A program made the position numbers and the translations under genes. Source: CBDATY01 sp965200445 (GTDB taxonomy: Bacteria > Bacillota_I > Bacilli_A > Mycoplasmatales > Mycoplasmataceae). From it: a DNA stretch of 32,152 nucleotides. This document shows positions 1 through 13,673 of this stretch, in pieces (position 1 is the first letter of the stretch; each line of letters starts with the position of its first letter). The notes beneath the pieces are model-generated. The model was not told the DNA's origin. It ran no database searches and saw nothing but the letters and a program-made list of their open reading frames with translations. The DNA lies in contig CBDATY010000005.1 in the NCBI GenBank assembly GCA_965200445.1, positions 1-32,152 on the forward strand, in the 5' to 3' direction.

Positions 1-1674
1 ATATAGAGCTTATAGAGCATACAGAGCATATAGAGCATATACAGCACATATATAGAGCATATAGAGCATATACAGCATATAGAGCATATAGAGAATATAG
101 ACCATACAGGGCATACAGAGCATATAGAGCATTTAGAGCATATAGAGCATATAGAGAACATAGAGCATATAAAGCATATAGAGCATATAGAGCATATACA
201 GCACCTAGAGCATATAGAGCATATAGAGCACATAGAGCTTATAGAGCATATAGAGCATATAGAGAATATACAGCACATATATAGATTATATACAGCATAT
301 ACAGCATATATAGCACATAGAGAATATAGACCATACAGGGCATACAGAGCATATAGAGCATATAGAGCATATAGAGCATATAGAGAACATAGAGCATATA
401 AAGCATATAGAGCATATAGAGCATATAGAGCATATAGAGCATATAGAGCATATAGAGCATATAGAGCATATAGAGCATATAGAGCATATACAGCACATAG
501 AGCATATAGAGCATGTAGAGCATATAGAGCTTATAGAGCATACAGAGCATATAGAGCACATACAGCACATATATAGAGCATATAGAGCATATACAGCATA
601 TAGAGCACATAGAGAATATAGACCATACAGGGCATACAGAGCATATAGAGCATATAGAGCATATAGAGCATATAGAGCATATAGAGCATATAGAGAACAT
701 AGAGCATATAGAGCATATAGAGCATATAGAGCATATAGAGCATATACAGCACATAGCACATATACAGCATATAGAGCATACAGCATATACAGCATATACA
801 GCATATGGAGCATATAGAGCATATAGAGCATATAGAGAATATAGACCATACAGACCATACAGAGCATATAGAGCATATAGAGCATATAGAGCATATAGAG
901 CATATATAGAGCATATATAGAGCATATAGAGGATATAGAGCATATAGAGCATATATAGAGCATAAAGAGCATATAGAGCATATAGAGCATATAGAGCATA
1001 TAGAGCATAATTAGCATATAGAGCATATAGAGCATATAGAGCATATAGAGCATATATAGAGCATATAGAGCATATAAAGCATATATAGAGCATATACGGC
1101 ATATATAGAGGATATAGAGCATATAGAGCATATAGAGCATATAGAGGATATAGAGCATATAGAGCATATAGAGCATACAGAGCATATAGAGGGTATAGAG
1201 CATGTAGAGCATATAGAGCATATATAGGCAATATAGAGCATATAGAGCATATAGAGCATGTAGAGCATATAGAGCATATAGAGCATACAGAGCATATAGA
1301 GCATATAAAGCATATAAAGCATATAGAGCATATAGAGCATATAGAGCATATAGGGCATATAGAGCATATAGGGCATATAGAGCATGTAGAGCATAAAAAG
1401 CATATAGAGCATATAGAGCATATAGAGCATATAGAGCATATAGAGCATATAAAGCATATAAAGCATATAGAGCATATAGAGCATATATAGAGCATATAGA
1501 GCATATAAAGCATATATAGAGCATATAGAGCATATAGAGCATATAGAGCATATAGAGCATATAGAGCATATAGAGCGTTTAGAGCATAAAGAGCATATAG
1601 AGCATATAGAGCATATAGAGCATATAGAGCATATAGAGCATATAGAGCATATAAAGCATATAAAGCGTATAGAG

Positions 1675-1700
1675 CGTATAGAGCGTATACAGCATATGGA
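1675..1700 (+). repeat. Triplet of gagcgtata units, recurrent landmark
   Basis: Three successive units carry cgtata instead of catata, and the next unit is cagcatat followed by G or T. The landmark recurs near 2868, 4336, 4926, 7870, 9063, 10540, 11694, 13188, 14292, 16994, 18473, 18707, 20203, 21806, 24749, 25943, 27419, 28572, 30057 and 31491. It is inverted near 30409-30440. The spacings repeat between duplicated blocks (for example 1193, then about 1470), which supports the higher-order structure. Confidence 0.8.
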
Positions 1701-1851
1701 GCATATAGAGCATATAGAGCATATATAGAGCATATAGAGCATATACAGCATATGGAGCATATAGGGCATATAGAGCATATAGAGCATATAGAGCATATAG
1801 AGCATATACAGCATATAGAGCATATAGAGCATATAGAGCATATAGAGCATT

Positions 1852-1920
1852 TACGGCATATAGAGCACATACGGCATATAGAGCATATACGGCATATACG
1901 GCATATACAGCATGTACAGC
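1852..1920 (+). repeat. CGG-variant cluster, one of seven in the window
   Basis: Four cggcatata units occur within about 60 bases, interleaved with gagcacata and gagcatata and followed by cagcatgta. The same arrangement begins at 5261, 8057, 14471, 15282, 22141 and 24936. CpG is otherwise rare in the consensus, so these clusters and the gagcgtata triplets hold most of the CpG sites. At five of the seven places a gagcgtata triplet lies about 180-335 bases upstream. No function is claimed; it is a useful landmark for the subfamily. Confidence 0.8.
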
Positions 1921-4900
1921 ATATACAGCATATACAGCATATAGAGCATATAGAGCATATAGAGCATAAAGAGCATATAGAGCATATACAGCATATAGAG
2001 CATATAGAGCATATAGAGCATATAAAGCATATAAAGCATAGAACATATACAGCATATACAGCGTATAGAGCATATAAAGCATATACAGCATATAGAGCAT
2101 ATAGAGCAAATAGAGCATATAGAACATATAGAGCATATACAGCATATACAGCATATAGAGCATATAAAGCATATACAGCTTATAGAGCATATAGAGCATA
2201 TAGAGCATATAGAGCATATAGAGCATATAGAGCATATAGAGCATATAGAGCATATAGAGCATATAGAGCATATAGAGCATATAGAGCATACACAGCACAT
2301 AGAGCATATAGAGCATATAGAGCATATAGAGCTTATAGAGGATATAGAGCATATAGAGCATATACAGCACATATATAGAGCATATACAGCATATACAGAA
2401 AATAGAGCACATAGAGAATATAGACCATACAGGGCATAAAGAGCATATAGAGCATATCGAGCATATAGAGCATATAGAGAACATAGAGCATATAAAGCAT
2501 ATAGAGCATATAGAGCATATACAGCACAAAGAACATATACAGCATATAGAGCATACAGCATATACAGCATATACAGCATATGGAGCATATAGAGCATATA
2601 GAGCATATAGAGAATATAGACCATACAGACCATACAGAGCATGTAGAGCATGTAGAGCATATAGAGCATATAGAGCATATACAGCATATAGAGCATATAA
2701 AGCATATAAAGCATATACAGCATATAGAGCATATAGAGCATATAGGGCATGTAGAGCATATAGGGCATATAGACCATGTAGAGCATAAAAAGCATATAGA
2801 GCATATAGAGCATATAGAGCATATAGAGCATATAGAGCATATAAAGCATATATATAGAGCGTATAGAGCGTGTAGAGCGTATACAGCATATTGAGCATAT
2901 AGAGCATCTAGAGGATATAGAGCATATAGAGCATATAGAGCATATAGAGGATATAGAGCATATAGAGCATATAGAGCATACAGAGCATATAGAGGGTATA
3001 GAGCATGTAAAGCATATAGAGCATATATAGCGCATATAGAGCATATAGACCATATAGAGCATATGGAGCATGTAGAGCATCTAGAGCATATAGAGCATTA
3101 AGAGCATACAGAGCATATAGAGCATATAAAGCATATAAAGCATATAGAGCATATAGAGCATATAGAGCATATAGGGCATATAGAGCATATAGGGCATATA
3201 GAGCACGTAGAGCATAAAAAGCATATAGAGCATATAGAGCATATAGAGCATATAGAGCATATAGAGCATATAGAGCATATAGAGCATATAGAGCATATAG
3301 AGCATATAGGGCATATAGAGCATATAGAGCATATGCAGCATATAGAGCATGTACAGCATGTAGAGCATATGGAGCATATAGAGCATATAGAGCATATAGA
3401 GCATATAGAGCATATAGAGCATATAGAGGATATAGAGCATATAGAGCATATAGAGCATACAGAGCATATAGAGGGTATAGAGCATGTAGAGCATATAGAG
3501 CATATAGAGCATATATAGAGCATATAGAGCATATAGAAAATATAGAGCATATGGAGCATGTAGAGCATGTAGAGCATATAGAGCATATAGAGCATATAGA
3601 GCATATAGAGCATATAGAGCATATAAAGCATATAAAGCATATAGAGCATATAGAGCATATAGAGCATATAGGGCATATAGAGCATATAGGGCATATAGAG
3701 CATGTAGAGCATAAAAAGCATATAGAGCATATAGAGCATATAGAGCATATAGAGCATATAGAGCATATAGAGCATATAAAGCATATAAAGCATATAGAGC
3801 ATATAGAGCATATAGAGGATATACAGCATATAGAGCATATAGAGCATATAGAGCATATAGAGGGTAAAGAGCATGTAGAGCATATAGAGCATATGGAGCA
3901 TATAGAGCATGTACAGCATGTAGAGCATATGGAGCATATAGAGCATATAGAGCATATAGAGCATATAGAGCATATAGAGCATATAGAGCATATAGAGGAT
4001 ATAGAGCATATAGAGCATATAGAGCATACAGAGCTTATAGAGGGTAAAGAGCATGTAGAGCATATAGAGCATATATAGAGCATATAGAGCATATAGAGCA
4101 TATAGAGCATATGGAGCATGTAGAGCATGTAGAGCATATAGAGCATATAAAGCATATAGAGCATATAGAGCATATAAAGCATATAAAGCATATAGAGCAT
4201 ATAGAGCATATAGAGCATATAGGGCATATAGAGCATATAGGGCATATAGAGCATGTACAGCATAAAAAGCATATAGAGCATATAGAGCATATAGAGCATA
4301 TAGAGCATATAGAGCATATAAAGCATATATATAGAGCGTATAGAGCGTATAGAGCGTATACAGCATATTGAGCATATAGAGCATATAGAGGATATAGAGC
4401 ATATAGAGCATATAGAGAACAGAGCATATAGAGGGTATAGAGCATGTAGAGCATATAGAGCATATATAGAGCATATAGAGCATATAGAGCATATAGAGCA
4501 TATAAAGCATATAAAGCATAGAGCATATACAGCATATAGAGCACATAGAGCATATAGAGCAAATAAAGCATATAAAGCATAGAGCATATACAGCATATAC
4601 ACCGTATAGAGCATATAGAGCATATACAGCATATAGAGCATATAAAGCATATACAGCTTATAGAGCATATAGAGCATATAGAGCATATAGAACCTATAGA
4701 GCATATACAGCATATACAGCATATAGAGCATATAAAGCATATACAGCTTATAGAGCATATAGAGCATATAGAGCATATAGAACATATAGAGCATATACAG
4801 CATATACAGCATATAGAGCATATAAAGCATATAGAGCATATAGAGCATATACAGCATATAGAGCATATAGAGCATATAGAGCATATAGAGCATATAGAGC

Positions 4901-5316
4901 ATATAGAGCATATAAAGCATATAAAGCGTATAGAGCGTATAGAGCGTATACAGCATATGTAGCATATAGAGCATATAGAGCATATATAGAGCATATACAG
5001 CATATAGAGCATATAGAGCATATAGAGAATATAGACCATACAGACCATACAAAGCATATATAGCATATAGAGCATAAAGAGCATATAGAGCATATAGAGC
5101 ATATAGAGCATATATAGAGCATAAAGAGGATATAGAGCATATAGAGCATATATAGAGCATAAAGAGGATATAGAGCAAATAGAGCATATAGAGCATATAC
5201 GGCATATAGAGCATATAGAGCATATAGAGCATATAGAGCATATAGAGCATATAGAGCATATACGGCATATAGAGCACATACGGCATATAGAGCATATACG
5301 GCATATACGGCATATA

Positions 5317-5424
5317 CAGCATGTACAGCATTCACAGCATATGCAGCATGTACAGCATATACAGCATATACAGCATATACAGCATATACAGCATATACAG
5401 CATATACAGCATATACAGCATATA
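5317..5424 (+). repeat. Run of twelve cagcatata-type units
   Basis: Twelve consecutive 9-base units begin with C instead of G; the last eight are identical cagcatata. The first four are cagcatgta, cagcattca, cagcatatg and cagcatgta. This is a local expansion of one variant, repeated at 22197-22304 as part of the 8.86 kb duplication. Confidence 0.85.
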
Positions 5425-6205
5425 GAGCGTAAAGAGCATATAGACCATATACAGCATATAGAGCATATAGAGCATATAGAGCAAATGAAGCATATAAAGC
5501 ATAGAGCATATACAGCATATACAGCGTATAGAGCATATAAAGCATATACAGCATATAGAGCATATAGAGCATATAGAGCATATAGAACATATAGAGCATA
5601 TAGAGCATATACAGCATATAGAGCATATAAAGCATATACAGCATATAGAGCATATAGAGCATATAGAGAATATAGAACATATAGAGCATATAGAGCATAT
5701 AGAGCATATAGAGCATATAGAGCATATACAGCACACAGAGCATATAGAGCATATAGAGCATATACAGCATATACAGCATATAGAGCATATAAAGCATATA
5801 GAGCATATAGAGCATATAGAGCATATAGAGCATATAGAGCATATAGAGCATATAGAGCATATACAGCACATAGAGCATATAGAGCATATAGAGCATATAG
5901 AGCATATACAGCACCTAGAGCATATAGAGCATATAGAGCACATAGAGCTTATAGAGCATATAGAGCATATAGAGAATATACAGCACATATATAGATTATA
6001 TACAGCATATACAGCATATATAGCATATAGAGATATATAGACCATACAGGGCATACAGAGCATATAGAGCATATAGAGCATATAGAGCATATAGAGAACA
6101 TAGAGCATATAAAGCATATAGAGCATATAGAGCATATAGAGCATATAGAGCATATAGAGCATATAGAGCATATACAGCACATAGAGCATATAGAGCAGGT
6201 AGAGC

Positions 6206-9200
6206 ATATAGAGCTTATAGAGCATACAGAGCATATAGAGCATATACAGCACATATATAGAGCATATAGAGCATATACAGCATATAGAGCATATAGAGAA
6301 TATAGACCATACAGGGCATACAGAGCATATAGAGCATTTAGAGCATATAGAGCATATAGAGAACATAGAGCATATAAAGCATATAGAGCATATAGAGCAT
6401 ATACAGCACCTAGAGCATATAGAGCATATAGAGCACATAGAGCTTATAGAGCATATAGAGCATATAGAGAATATACAGCACATATATAGATTATATACAG
6501 CATATACAGCATATATAGCACATAGAGAATATAGACCATACAGGGCATACAGAGCATATAGAGCATATAGAGCATATAGAGCATATAGAGAACATAGAGC
6601 ATATAAAGCATATAGAGCATATAGAGCATATAGAGCATATAGAGCATATAGAGCATATAGAGCATATAGAGCATATAGAGCATATAGAGCATATACAGCA
6701 CATAGAGCATATAGAGCATGTAGAGCATATAGAGCTTATAGAGCATACAGAGCATATAGAGCACATACAGCACATATATAGAGCATATAGAGCATATACA
6801 GCATATAGAGCACATAGAGAATATAGACCATACAGGGCATACAGAGCATATAGAGCATATAGAGCATATAGAGCATATAGAGCATATAGAGCATATAGAG
6901 AACATAGAGCATATAGAGCATATAGAGCATATAGAGCATATAGAGCATATACAGCACATAGCACATATACAGCATATAGAGCATACAGCATATACAGCAT
7001 ATACAGCATATGGAGCATATAGAGCATATAGAGCATATAGAGAATATAGACCATACAGACCATACAGAGCATATAGAGCATATAGAGCATATAGAGCATA
7101 TAGAGCATATATAGAGCATATATAGAGCATATAGAGGATATAGAGCATATAGAGCATATATAGAGCATAAAGAGCATATAGAGCATATAGAGCATATAGA
7201 GCATATAGAGCATAATTAGCATATAGAGCATATAGAGCATATAGAGCATATAGAGCATATATAGAGCATATAGAGCATATAAAGCATATATAGAGCATAT
7301 ACGGCATATATAGAGGATATAGAGCATATAGAGCATATAGAGCATATAGAGGATATAGAGCATATAGAGCATATAGAGCATACAGAGCATATAGAGGGTA
7401 TAGAGCATGTAGAGCATATAGAGCATATATAGGCAATATAGAGCATATAGAGCATATAGAGCATGTAGAGCATATAGAGCATATAGAGCATACAGAGCAT
7501 ATAGAGCATATAAAGCATATAAAGCATATAGAGCATATAGAGCATATAGAGCATATAGGGCATATAGAGCATATAGGGCATATAGAGCATGTAGAGCATA
7601 AAAAGCATATAGAGCATATAGAGCATATAGAGCATATAGAGCATATAGAGCATATAAAGCATATAAAGCATATAGAGCATATAGAGCATATATAGAGCAT
7701 ATAGAGCATATAAAGCATATATAGAGCATATAGAGCATATAGAGCATATAGAGCATATAGAGCATATAGAGCATATAGAGCGTTTAGAGCATAAAGAGCA
7801 TATAGAGCATATAGAGCATATAGAGCATATAGAGCATATAGAGCATATAGAGCATATAAAGCATATAAAGCGTATAGAGCGTATAGAGCGTATACAGCAT
7901 ATGGAGCATATAGAGCATATAGAGCATATATAGAGCATATAGAGCATATACAGCATATGGAGCATATAGGGCATATAGAGCATATAGAGCATATAGAGCA
8001 TATAGAGCATATACAGCATATAGAGCATATAGAGCATATAGAGCATATAGAGCATTTACGGCATATAGAGCACATACGGCATATAGAGCATATACGGCAT
8101 ATACGGCATATACAGCATGTACAGCATATACAGCATATACAGCATATAGAGCATATAGAGCATATAGAGCATAAAGAGCATATAGAGCATATACAGCATA
8201 TAGAGCATATAGAGCATATAGAGCATATAAAGCATATAAAGCATAGAACATATACAGCATATACAGCGTATAGAGCATATAAAGCATATACAGCATATAG
8301 AGCATATAGAGCAAATAGAGCATATAGAACATATAGAGCATATACAGCATATACAGCATATAGAGCATATAAAGCATATACAGCTTATAGAGCATATAGA
8401 GCATATAGAGCATATAGAGCATATAGAGCATATAGAGCATATAGAGCATATAGAGCATATAGAGCATATAGAGCATATAGAGCATATAGAGCATACACAG
8501 CACATAGAGCATATAGAGCATATAGAGCATATAGAGCTTATAGAGGATATAGAGCATATAGAGCATATACAGCACATATATAGAGCATATACAGCATATA
8601 CAGAAAATAGAGCACATAGAGAATATAGACCATACAGGGCATAAAGAGCATATAGAGCATATCGAGCATATAGAGCATATAGAGAACATAGAGCATATAA
8701 AGCATATAGAGCATATAGAGCATATACAGCACAAAGAACATATACAGCATATAGAGCATACAGCATATACAGCATATACAGCATATGGAGCATATAGAGC
8801 ATATAGAGCATATAGAGAATATAGACCATACAGACCATACAGAGCATGTAGAGCATGTAGAGCATATAGAGCATATAGAGCATATACAGCATATAGAGCA
8901 TATAAAGCATATAAAGCATATACAGCATATAGAGCATATAGAGCATATAGGGCATGTAGAGCATATAGGGCATATAGACCATGTAGAGCATAAAAAGCAT
9001 ATAGAGCATATAGAGCATATAGAGCATATAGAGCATATAGAGCATATAAAGCATATATATAGAGCGTATAGAGCGTGTAGAGCGTATACAGCATATTGAG
9101 CATATAGAGCATCTAGAGGATATAGAGCATATAGAGCATATAGAGCATATAGAGGATATAGAGCATATAGAGCATATAGAGCATACAGAGCATATAGAGG

Positions 9201-10622
9201 GTATAGAGCATGTAAAGCATATAGAGCATATATAGCGCATATAGAGCATATAGACCATATAGAGCATATGGAGCATGTAGAGCATCTAGAGCATATAGAG
9301 CATTAAGAGCATACAGAGCATATAGAGCATATAAAGCATATAAAGCATATAGAGCATATAGAGCATATAGAGCATATAGGGCATATAGAGCATATAGGGC
9401 ATATAGAGCACGTAGAGCATAAAAAGCATATAGAGCATATAGAGCATATAGAGCATATAGAGCATATAGAGCATATAGAGCATATAGAGCATATAGAGCA
9501 TATAGAGCATATAGGGCATATAGAGCATATAGAGCATATGCAGCATATAGAGCATGTACAGCATGTAGAGCATATGGAGCATATAGAGCATATAGAGCAT
9601 ATAGAGCATATAGAGCATATAGAGCATATAGAGGATATAGAGCATATAGAGCATATAGAGCATACAGAGCATATAGAGGGTATAGAGCATGTAGAGCATA
9701 TAGAGCATATAGAGCATATATAGAGCATATAGAGCATATAGAAAATATAGAGCATATGGAGCATGTAGAGCATGTAGAGCATATAGAGCATATAGAGCAT
9801 ATAGAGCATATAGAGCATATAGAGCATATAAAGCATATAAAGCATATAGAGCATATAGAGCATATAGAGCATATAGGGCATATAGAGCATATAGGGCATA
9901 TAGAGCATGTAGAGCATAAAAAGCATATAGAGCATATAGAGCATATAGAGAATATAGAGCATATAGAGCATATAGAGCATATAAAGCATATAAAGCATAT
10001 AGAGCATATAGAGCATATAGAGGATATACAGCATATAGAGCATATAGAGCATACAGAGCATATAGAGGGTAAAGAGCATGTAGAGCATATAGAGCATATG
10101 GAGCATATAGAGCATGTACAGCATGTAGAGCATATGGAGCATATAGAGCATATAGAGCATATAGAGCATATAGAGCATATAGAGCATATAGAGCATATAG
10201 AGGATATAGAGCATATAGAGCATATAGAGCATACAGAGCTTATAGAGGGTAAAGAGCATGTGGAGCATATAGAGCATATATAGAGCATATAGAGCATATA
10301 GAGCATATAGAGCATATGGAGCATGTAGAGCATGTAGAGCATATAGAGCATATAAAGCATATAGAGCATATAGAGCATATAAAGCATATAAAGCATATAG
10401 AGCATATAGAGCATATAGAGCATATAGGGCATGTAGAGCATATAGGGCATATAGAGCATGTACAGCATAAAAAGCATATAGAGCATATAGAGCATATAGA
10501 GCATATAGAGCATATAGAGCATATAAAGCATATATATAGAGCGTATAGAGCGTATAGAGCGTATACAGCATATTGAGCATATAGAGCATATAGAGGATAT
10601 AGAGCATATAGAGCATATAGAG
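6206..10622 (+). repeat. 4.42 kb higher-order block, copy B
   Basis: This is the second copy of the block starting at base 1, offset 6205 and colinear throughout. It shares 9951 A and 10262 G with the third copy (26830 A, 27141 G), while copy A has C and A there, so B and C are closest relatives. It lies wholly inside the larger 8.86 kb duplicated segment 4370-13232. Its right part overlaps the first half of the 2.63 kb tandem duplication. The left edge is only a minimum, because copy A is cut by the window start. Sequence left of 6206 (about 5.75-6.05 kb) also resembles 6.25-6.55 kb about 496 bases later, through a shared gattatatacagc variant at about 5993 and 6489. Confidence 0.88.
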
Positions 10623-11045
10623 CATATAGAGGATATAGAGCATATAGAGCATATAGAGCATACAGAGCATATAGAGGGTATAGAGCATGTAGAGCATATA
10701 GAGCATATATAGCGCATATAGAGCATATAGAGCATATAGAGCATATGGAGCATGTAGAGCATGTAGAGCATATAGAGCATATAGAGCATACAGAGCATAT
10801 AGAGCATATAAAGCATATAAAGCATATAGAGCATATAGAGCATATAGAGCATATAGGGCATATAGAGCATATAGGGCATATAGAGCATGTAGAGCATAAA
10901 AAGCAAATAGAGCATATAGAGGATATAGAGCATATAGAGCATATAGAGCATATACAGCATATAGAGCATATAGAGCATATAGGGCATATAGAGCATATAG
11001 AGCATATGCAGCATATAGAGCATGTACAGCATGTAGAGCATATGG
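8418..11045 (+). repeat. 2.63 kb tandem duplication, unit 1
   Basis: This stretch and the next (11046-13673) match head to tail. The offset is 2628 (292 x 9) from about 8418 to 9717, then 2637 (293 x 9) through about 10576, and 2628 again by 10745. One 9-base unit is therefore gained and later lost in the second copy. Shared landmarks include a gcatacacagcacatag variant at 8491 and 11119, gaccatacagaccatac at about 8824 and 11453, and gagcatctagagg near 9107 and 11735. Unit differences include gggcataaag at 8637 against gggcatacag at 11265. The same pair recurs in the second 8.86 kb copy, at about 25.3-30.1 kb. Confidence 0.82.
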
Positions 11046-13673
11046 AGCATATAGAGCATATAGAGCATATAGAGCATATAGAGCATATAGAGCATATAGA
11101 GCATATAGAGCATATAGAGCATACACAGCACATAGAGCATATAGAGCATATAGAGCATATAGAGCTTATAGAGCATATAGAGCATATAGAGCATATACAG
11201 CACATATATAGAGCATATACAGCATATACAGAAAATAGAGCACATAGAGAATATAGACCATACAGGGCATACAGAGCATATAGAGCATATAGAGCATATA
11301 GAGCATATAGAGAACATAGAGCATATAAAGCATATAGAGCATATAGAGCATATACAGCACAAAGAACATATACAGCATATAGAGCATACAGCATATACAG
11401 CATATACAGCATATGGAGCATATAGAGCATATAGAGCATATAGAGAATATAGACCATACAGACCATACAGAGCATGTAGAGCATGTAGAGCATATAGAGC
11501 ATATAGAGCATATACAGCATATAGAGCATATAAAGCATATAAAGCATATACAGCATATAGAGCATATAGAGCATATAGGGCATGTAGAGCATATAGGGCA
11601 TATAGACCATGTAGAGCATAAAAAGCATATAGAGCATATAGAGCATATAGAGCATATAGAGCATATAGAGCATATAAAGCATATATATAGAGCGTATAGA
11701 GCGTGTAGAGCGTATACAGCATATTGAGCATATAGAGCATCTAGAGGATATAGAGCATATAGAGCATATAGAGCATATAGAGGATATCGAGCATATAGAG
11801 CATATAGAGCATACAGAGCATATAGAGGGTATAGAGCATGTAAAGCATATAGAGCATATATAGCGCATATAGAGCATATAGAGCATATAGAGCATATGGA
11901 GCATGTAGAGCATCTAGAGCATATAGAGCATATAGAGCATACAGAGCATATAGAGCATATAAAGCATATAAAGCATATAGAGCATATAGAGCATATAGAG
12001 CATATAGGGCATATAGAGCATATAGGGCATATAGAGCACGTAGAGCATAAAAAGCATATAGAGCATATACAGCATATAGAGCATATAGAGCATATAGAGC
12101 ATATAGAGCATATAGAGCATATAGAGCATATAGAGCATATAGAGCATATAGGGCATATAGAGCATATAGAGCATATGCAGCATATAGAGCATGTACAGCA
12201 TGTAGAGCATATGGAGCATATAGAGCATATAGAGCATATAGAGCATATAGAGCATATAGAGCATATAGAGGATATAGAGCATATAGAGCATATAGAGCAT
12301 ACAGAGCATATAGAGGGTATAGAGCATGTAGAGCATATAGAGCATATAGAGCATATATAGAGCATATAGAGCATATAGAAAATATAGAGCATATGGAGCA
12401 TGTAGAGCATGTAGAGCATATAGAGCATATAGAGCATATAGAGCATATAGAGCATATAGAGCATATAAAGCATATAAAGCATATAGAGCATATAGAGCAT
12501 ATAGAGCATATAGGGCATATAGAGCATATAGGGCATATAGAGCATGTAGAGCATAAAAAGCATATAGAGCATATAGAGCATATAGAGCATATAGAGCATA
12601 TAGAGCATATAGAGCATATAGAGCATATAAAGCATATAAAGCATATAGAGCATATAGAGCATTCAGAGGATATAGAGCATATAGAGCATATAGAGCATAC
12701 AGAGCATATAGAGGGTAAAGAGCATGTAGAGCATATAGAGCATATGGAGCATATAGAGCATGTACAGCATGTAGAGCATATGGAGCATATAGAGCATATA
12801 GAGCATATAGAGCATATAGAGCATATAGAGCATATAGAGGATATAGAGCATATAGAGCATATAGAGCATACAGAGCTTATAGAGGGTAAAGAGCATGTGG
12901 AGCATATAGAGCATATATAGAGCATATAGAGCATATAGAGCATATAGAGCATATGGAGCATGTAGAGCATGTAGAGCATATAGAGCATATAAAGCATATA
13001 GAGCATATAGAGCATATAAAGCATATAAAGCATATAGAGCATATAGAGCATATAGAGCATATAGGGCATGTAGAGCATATAGGGCATATAGAGCATGTAG
13101 AGCATAAAAAGCATATAGAGCATATAGAGCATATAGAGCATATAGAGCATATAGAGCATATAAAGCATATATATAGAGCGTATAGAGCGTATAGAGCGTA
13201 TACAGCATATTGAGCATATAGAGCCTATAGAGGATATAGAGCATATAGAGCATATAGAGCATATAGAGGATATAGAGCATATAGAGCATACAGAGCATAT
13301 AGAGGGTATAGAGCATGTAGAGCATATAGAGCATATATAGCGCATATAGAGCATATAGAGCATATAGAGCATATGGAGCATGTAGAGCATGTAGAGCATA
13401 TAGAGCATATAGAGCATACAGAGCATATAGAGCATATAAAGCATATAAAGCATATAGAGCATATAGAGCATATAGAGCATATAGGGCATATAGAGCATAT
13501 AGGGCATATAGAGCATGTAGAGCATAAAAAGCAAATAGAGCATATAGAGGATATAGAGCATATAGAGCATATAGAGCATATAGAGCATATAGAGCATATA
13601 GAGCATATAGGGCATATAGAGCATATAGAGCATATGCAGCATATAGAGCATGTACAGCATGTAGAGCATATGG
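11046..13673 (+). repeat. 2.63 kb tandem duplication, unit 2
   Basis: This is the second member of the direct tandem pair beginning at 8418. The junction is placed at about 11045, where the variant gcatatggagc (11041-11049) stops having a counterpart at 8413-8421. The end is placed at about 13673, because gaggatata near 13690 has plain gagcatata at the corresponding place in unit 1. It has three well-marked sub-blocks, with gcataaaaagc near 12048, 12552 and 13105. Edges are uncertain by a few units, because consensus copies match everywhere. Confidence 0.78.

Larger units (their letters stand above)
1..4417 (+). repeat. 4.42 kb higher-order block, copy A
   Basis: This stretch matches 6206-10622 at a constant offset of 6205 and 23085-27501 at an offset of 23084. 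The match is already present at base 1, so the block probably extends left of the window. It ends at 4417, where copy A continues with agaac while the other two continue with agcat. Copy A differs from both other copies at the sites I checked: 3746 C (A in the others), 3849 T (C at 10054), 4057 A (G in the others), and 4228 A (G at 10433). That makes it the most diverged of the three. Inside are gagaatatagaccatac markers near 91, 313 and 612, a run of gagcgtata units near 1675, and gcataaaaagc markers near 1391, 2783, 3212, 3709 and 4260. Confidence 0.88.
4370..13232 (+). repeat. 8.86 kb segmental duplication, first copy
   Basis: From 4370 to 13232 the sequence matches 21250-30111 colinearly. 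The offset is 16880 up to about 6026 and 16879 after it. The left edge is where 4361-4369 (cagcatatt) stops matching 21241-21249 (gagcatata). The right edge is where 13233 G meets 30112 T. The differences I found are few. One is a small cluster at about 6026-6036, where this copy reads tagcatatagagatatatag and the other tagcacatagagaatatag. The other is 6198 G against 23077 T. The copy contains block B, the 2.63 kb tandem duplication up to 13232, and a pure cagcatata run at 5317-5424. Near-identity over almost 9 kb of a fast-changing repeat means either a very recent duplication or an assembly duplication. Confidence 0.87.

Noticed and set aside
13233..13500. Continuation of the 8.86 kb duplication past 13232, copied in the inverted segment
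   Set aside because: The spacer 30112-30381 carries gcatgtaaagc and gcatctagagc, which fit 11743-12022 and not 13233-13500, where these units read gcatgtagagc.
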